From JBBQER01 sp052148155 (GTDB lineage Bacteria > Actinomycetota > Acidimicrobiia > IMCC26256 > PALSA-610): a stretch of 64,000 nt of DNA. Positions within the stretch are counted from its first letter, which is position 1. Every line of letters starts with the position of its first letter. The stretch spans positions 1 through 64,000 of the forward strand of contig JBKQIY010000051.1 of the NCBI GenBank assembly GCA_052148155.1, written 5' to 3'. Below are positions 63,538-64,000 of the stretch, piece by piece. Under the pieces are notes generated by a model. It was not told where the DNA came from, did not search any database, and saw nothing but the letters and a program-made list of their open reading frames with translations. The translations under genes were made by a program, and so were the position numbers.

Positions 63538-63557
63538 CGTCGCAGCCATCTGCGACG
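63538..63557 (+). terminator. Hairpin after rpsO, weak terminator or processing site
   Basis: CGTCGCAG, loop CCAT, CTGCGACG: 8-bp perfect stem beginning 8 bp after the rpsO stop, followed only by GTTT. A partial terminator or RNase site between rpsO and pnp. Confidence 0.4.
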
Positions 63558-63591
63558 CGTTTGACATACGAAGCCCGCGAGATCGCCGTCG

Positions 63592-63682
63592 GTTGTCAGT
63601 CGCGAGCGCCCGCGCTGCGGACGCTGACAACTGGGAACCGATACCTCTCGTGAGCATCGAGCTTCGAACAAAGAGAGGTATC
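63592..63682 (+). promoter_or_regulatory. Two stem-loops in the pnp leader, the second covering the ribosome site
   Basis: First: GTTGTCAG (63592-63599) pairs with CTGACAAC (63624-63631) around a short inner stem AGCG/CGCT. Second: GATACCTCTC (63640-63649) pairs perfectly with GAGAGGTATC (63673-63682) over a 23-nt loop. The latter arm contains the AGAGAGG ribosome site of pnp, 5 nt before the ATG, so the closed hairpin would block initiation. Confidence 0.7.
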
Positions 63683-63687
63683 CGCGC

Positions 63688-64000
63688 ATGAGCGACAACG
63701 TCGTTCGCGTCACTGGTCCCATCAACGCCGCCGGACTCGAAATGACCCTCGAGACGGGCAAGCTGGCTGCACTCGCCGACGGTGCGGTGCTGGTCAAGGT
63801 TGGCGGCACCACGCTGTTGTCCACCGTTTGCACATCGAAGCCCCGCGAGGGCATCGACTTCTTCCCGCTCACCGTCGACGTCGAAGAGCGCATGTACGCG
63901 GCGGGCAAGATCCCGGGTTCGTTCTTCCGGCGTGAAGGCCGTCCCGGCGAGCAGGCCATCCTGACGTGCCGGCTCACCGACCGTCCGCTGCGCCCATCGT
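63688..64000 (+). CDS. pnp: Polyribonucleotide nucleotidyltransferase, N-terminal part (runs off window)
   Basis: 104 residues visible: GLEMTLETGKLAALADGAVLVKVGGTTLLSTVCTSKPREGIDFFPLTVDVEERMYAAGKIPGSFFRREGRP-type sequence is the first RNase PH domain of PNPase, with the substrate-binding FFRREGRP loop. Phosphorolytic 3'-5' exonuclease of RNA decay. ATG 63688 follows AGAGAGG, which is buried in the leader hairpin. Continues beyond 64000. Confidence 0.97.
   Translation, partial: MSDNVVRVTGPINAAGLEMTLETGKLAALADGAVLVKVGGTTLLSTVCTSKPREGIDFFPLTVDVEERMYAAGKIPGSFFRREGRPGEQAILTCRLTDRPLRPS

Noticed and set aside
63561..63566. Perfect TTGACA as a -35 box for pnp
   Set aside because: No TANNNT hexamer lies 16-19 bp downstream, so a promoter is not supported.

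Overview
The window is chromosomal DNA from a high-GC actinobacterium. Signs include very G/C-rich third codon positions, frequent GTG and TTG starts, many 1- to 4-base stop/start overlaps, a WhiG-type sigma factor, DUF2469, an L28 and an L32 with zinc-type cysteines, and promoter -10 boxes of the form TANNNT. Gene order and the long-tailed CdsA fit the Acidimicrobiia or a near relative; that placement is inference, since no rRNA or tRNA gene was seen. No insertion sequence, prophage or CRISPR array was recognised.

Layout. 1-1787: 3' end of purB, then two genes that each lack their 5' half and meet head to head near 1260 (a glycosyltransferase on - and an acyl-CoA synthetase on +). 1812-5821: membrane protein, ddl, a RAM-domain protein, pckG and a GlsB-type membrane protein. 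6083-6523 (-): cold-shock-like protein and rpmB. 6649-16271: fakA-recG-rsmD-coaD-coiled-coil protein-yceD-rpmF-plsX-ACP-like-rnc-mutM-acyP. 16375-25370: smc-ftsY-ffh-rpsP-khpA-rimM-trmD-rplS-DUF2469. 25524-27026: enoyl-CoA hydratase family gene and two small zinc-binding proteins. 27530-29233: xer recombinase and whiG-type sigma. 30020-38700: rpsB-tsf-pyrH-frr-cdsA-dxr-rseP-ispG. 38737-46666: accessory block with a molybdopterin oxidoreductase/cytochrome b pair, an alpha/beta hydrolase, a methyltransferase and an assimilatory sulfate reduction operon (sir-cysH-cysD-cysN). 46970-53667: proS, a divergent PspC envelope-stress locus with a two-component system, and an ATP-dependent DNA ligase. 54075-64000: rimP-nusA-ylxR-infB, then ylxP-rbfA-nrnA-truB-ribF-rpsO-pnp (pnp runs off the end).

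How it fits together. Most of the window is the conserved bacterial translation backbone: ribosomal proteins, rRNA/tRNA maturation (rsmD, rnc, rimM, trmD, rimP, rbfA, truB, ylxP), SRP targeting (ffh, ftsY), elongation, initiation and recycling factors, and RNA turnover (pnp, nrnA). Interleaved are lipid genes (plsX, cdsA, fakA), cell wall (ddl), MEP isoprenoid genes (dxr, ispG), coenzyme genes (coaD, ribF) and DNA maintenance genes (recG, smc, mutM, xer, ligase). Accessory genes sit between ispG and proS and between proS and rimP, where the backbone is often contiguous in other bacteria.

Points for a second look: the broken-gene junction near 1260; an acyl-carrier-like protein whose phosphopantetheine serine is aspartate; a strong intrinsic terminator in the rimP-nusA-infB leader; nested hairpins in the pnp leader with the Shine-Dalgarno sequence inside a stem; at least twelve genes whose -10 box ends 6-9 nt before the start codon (predicted leaderless mRNAs); a probable CTG start for ylxR; and a KH protein with a repeat-encoded acidic N-terminus.
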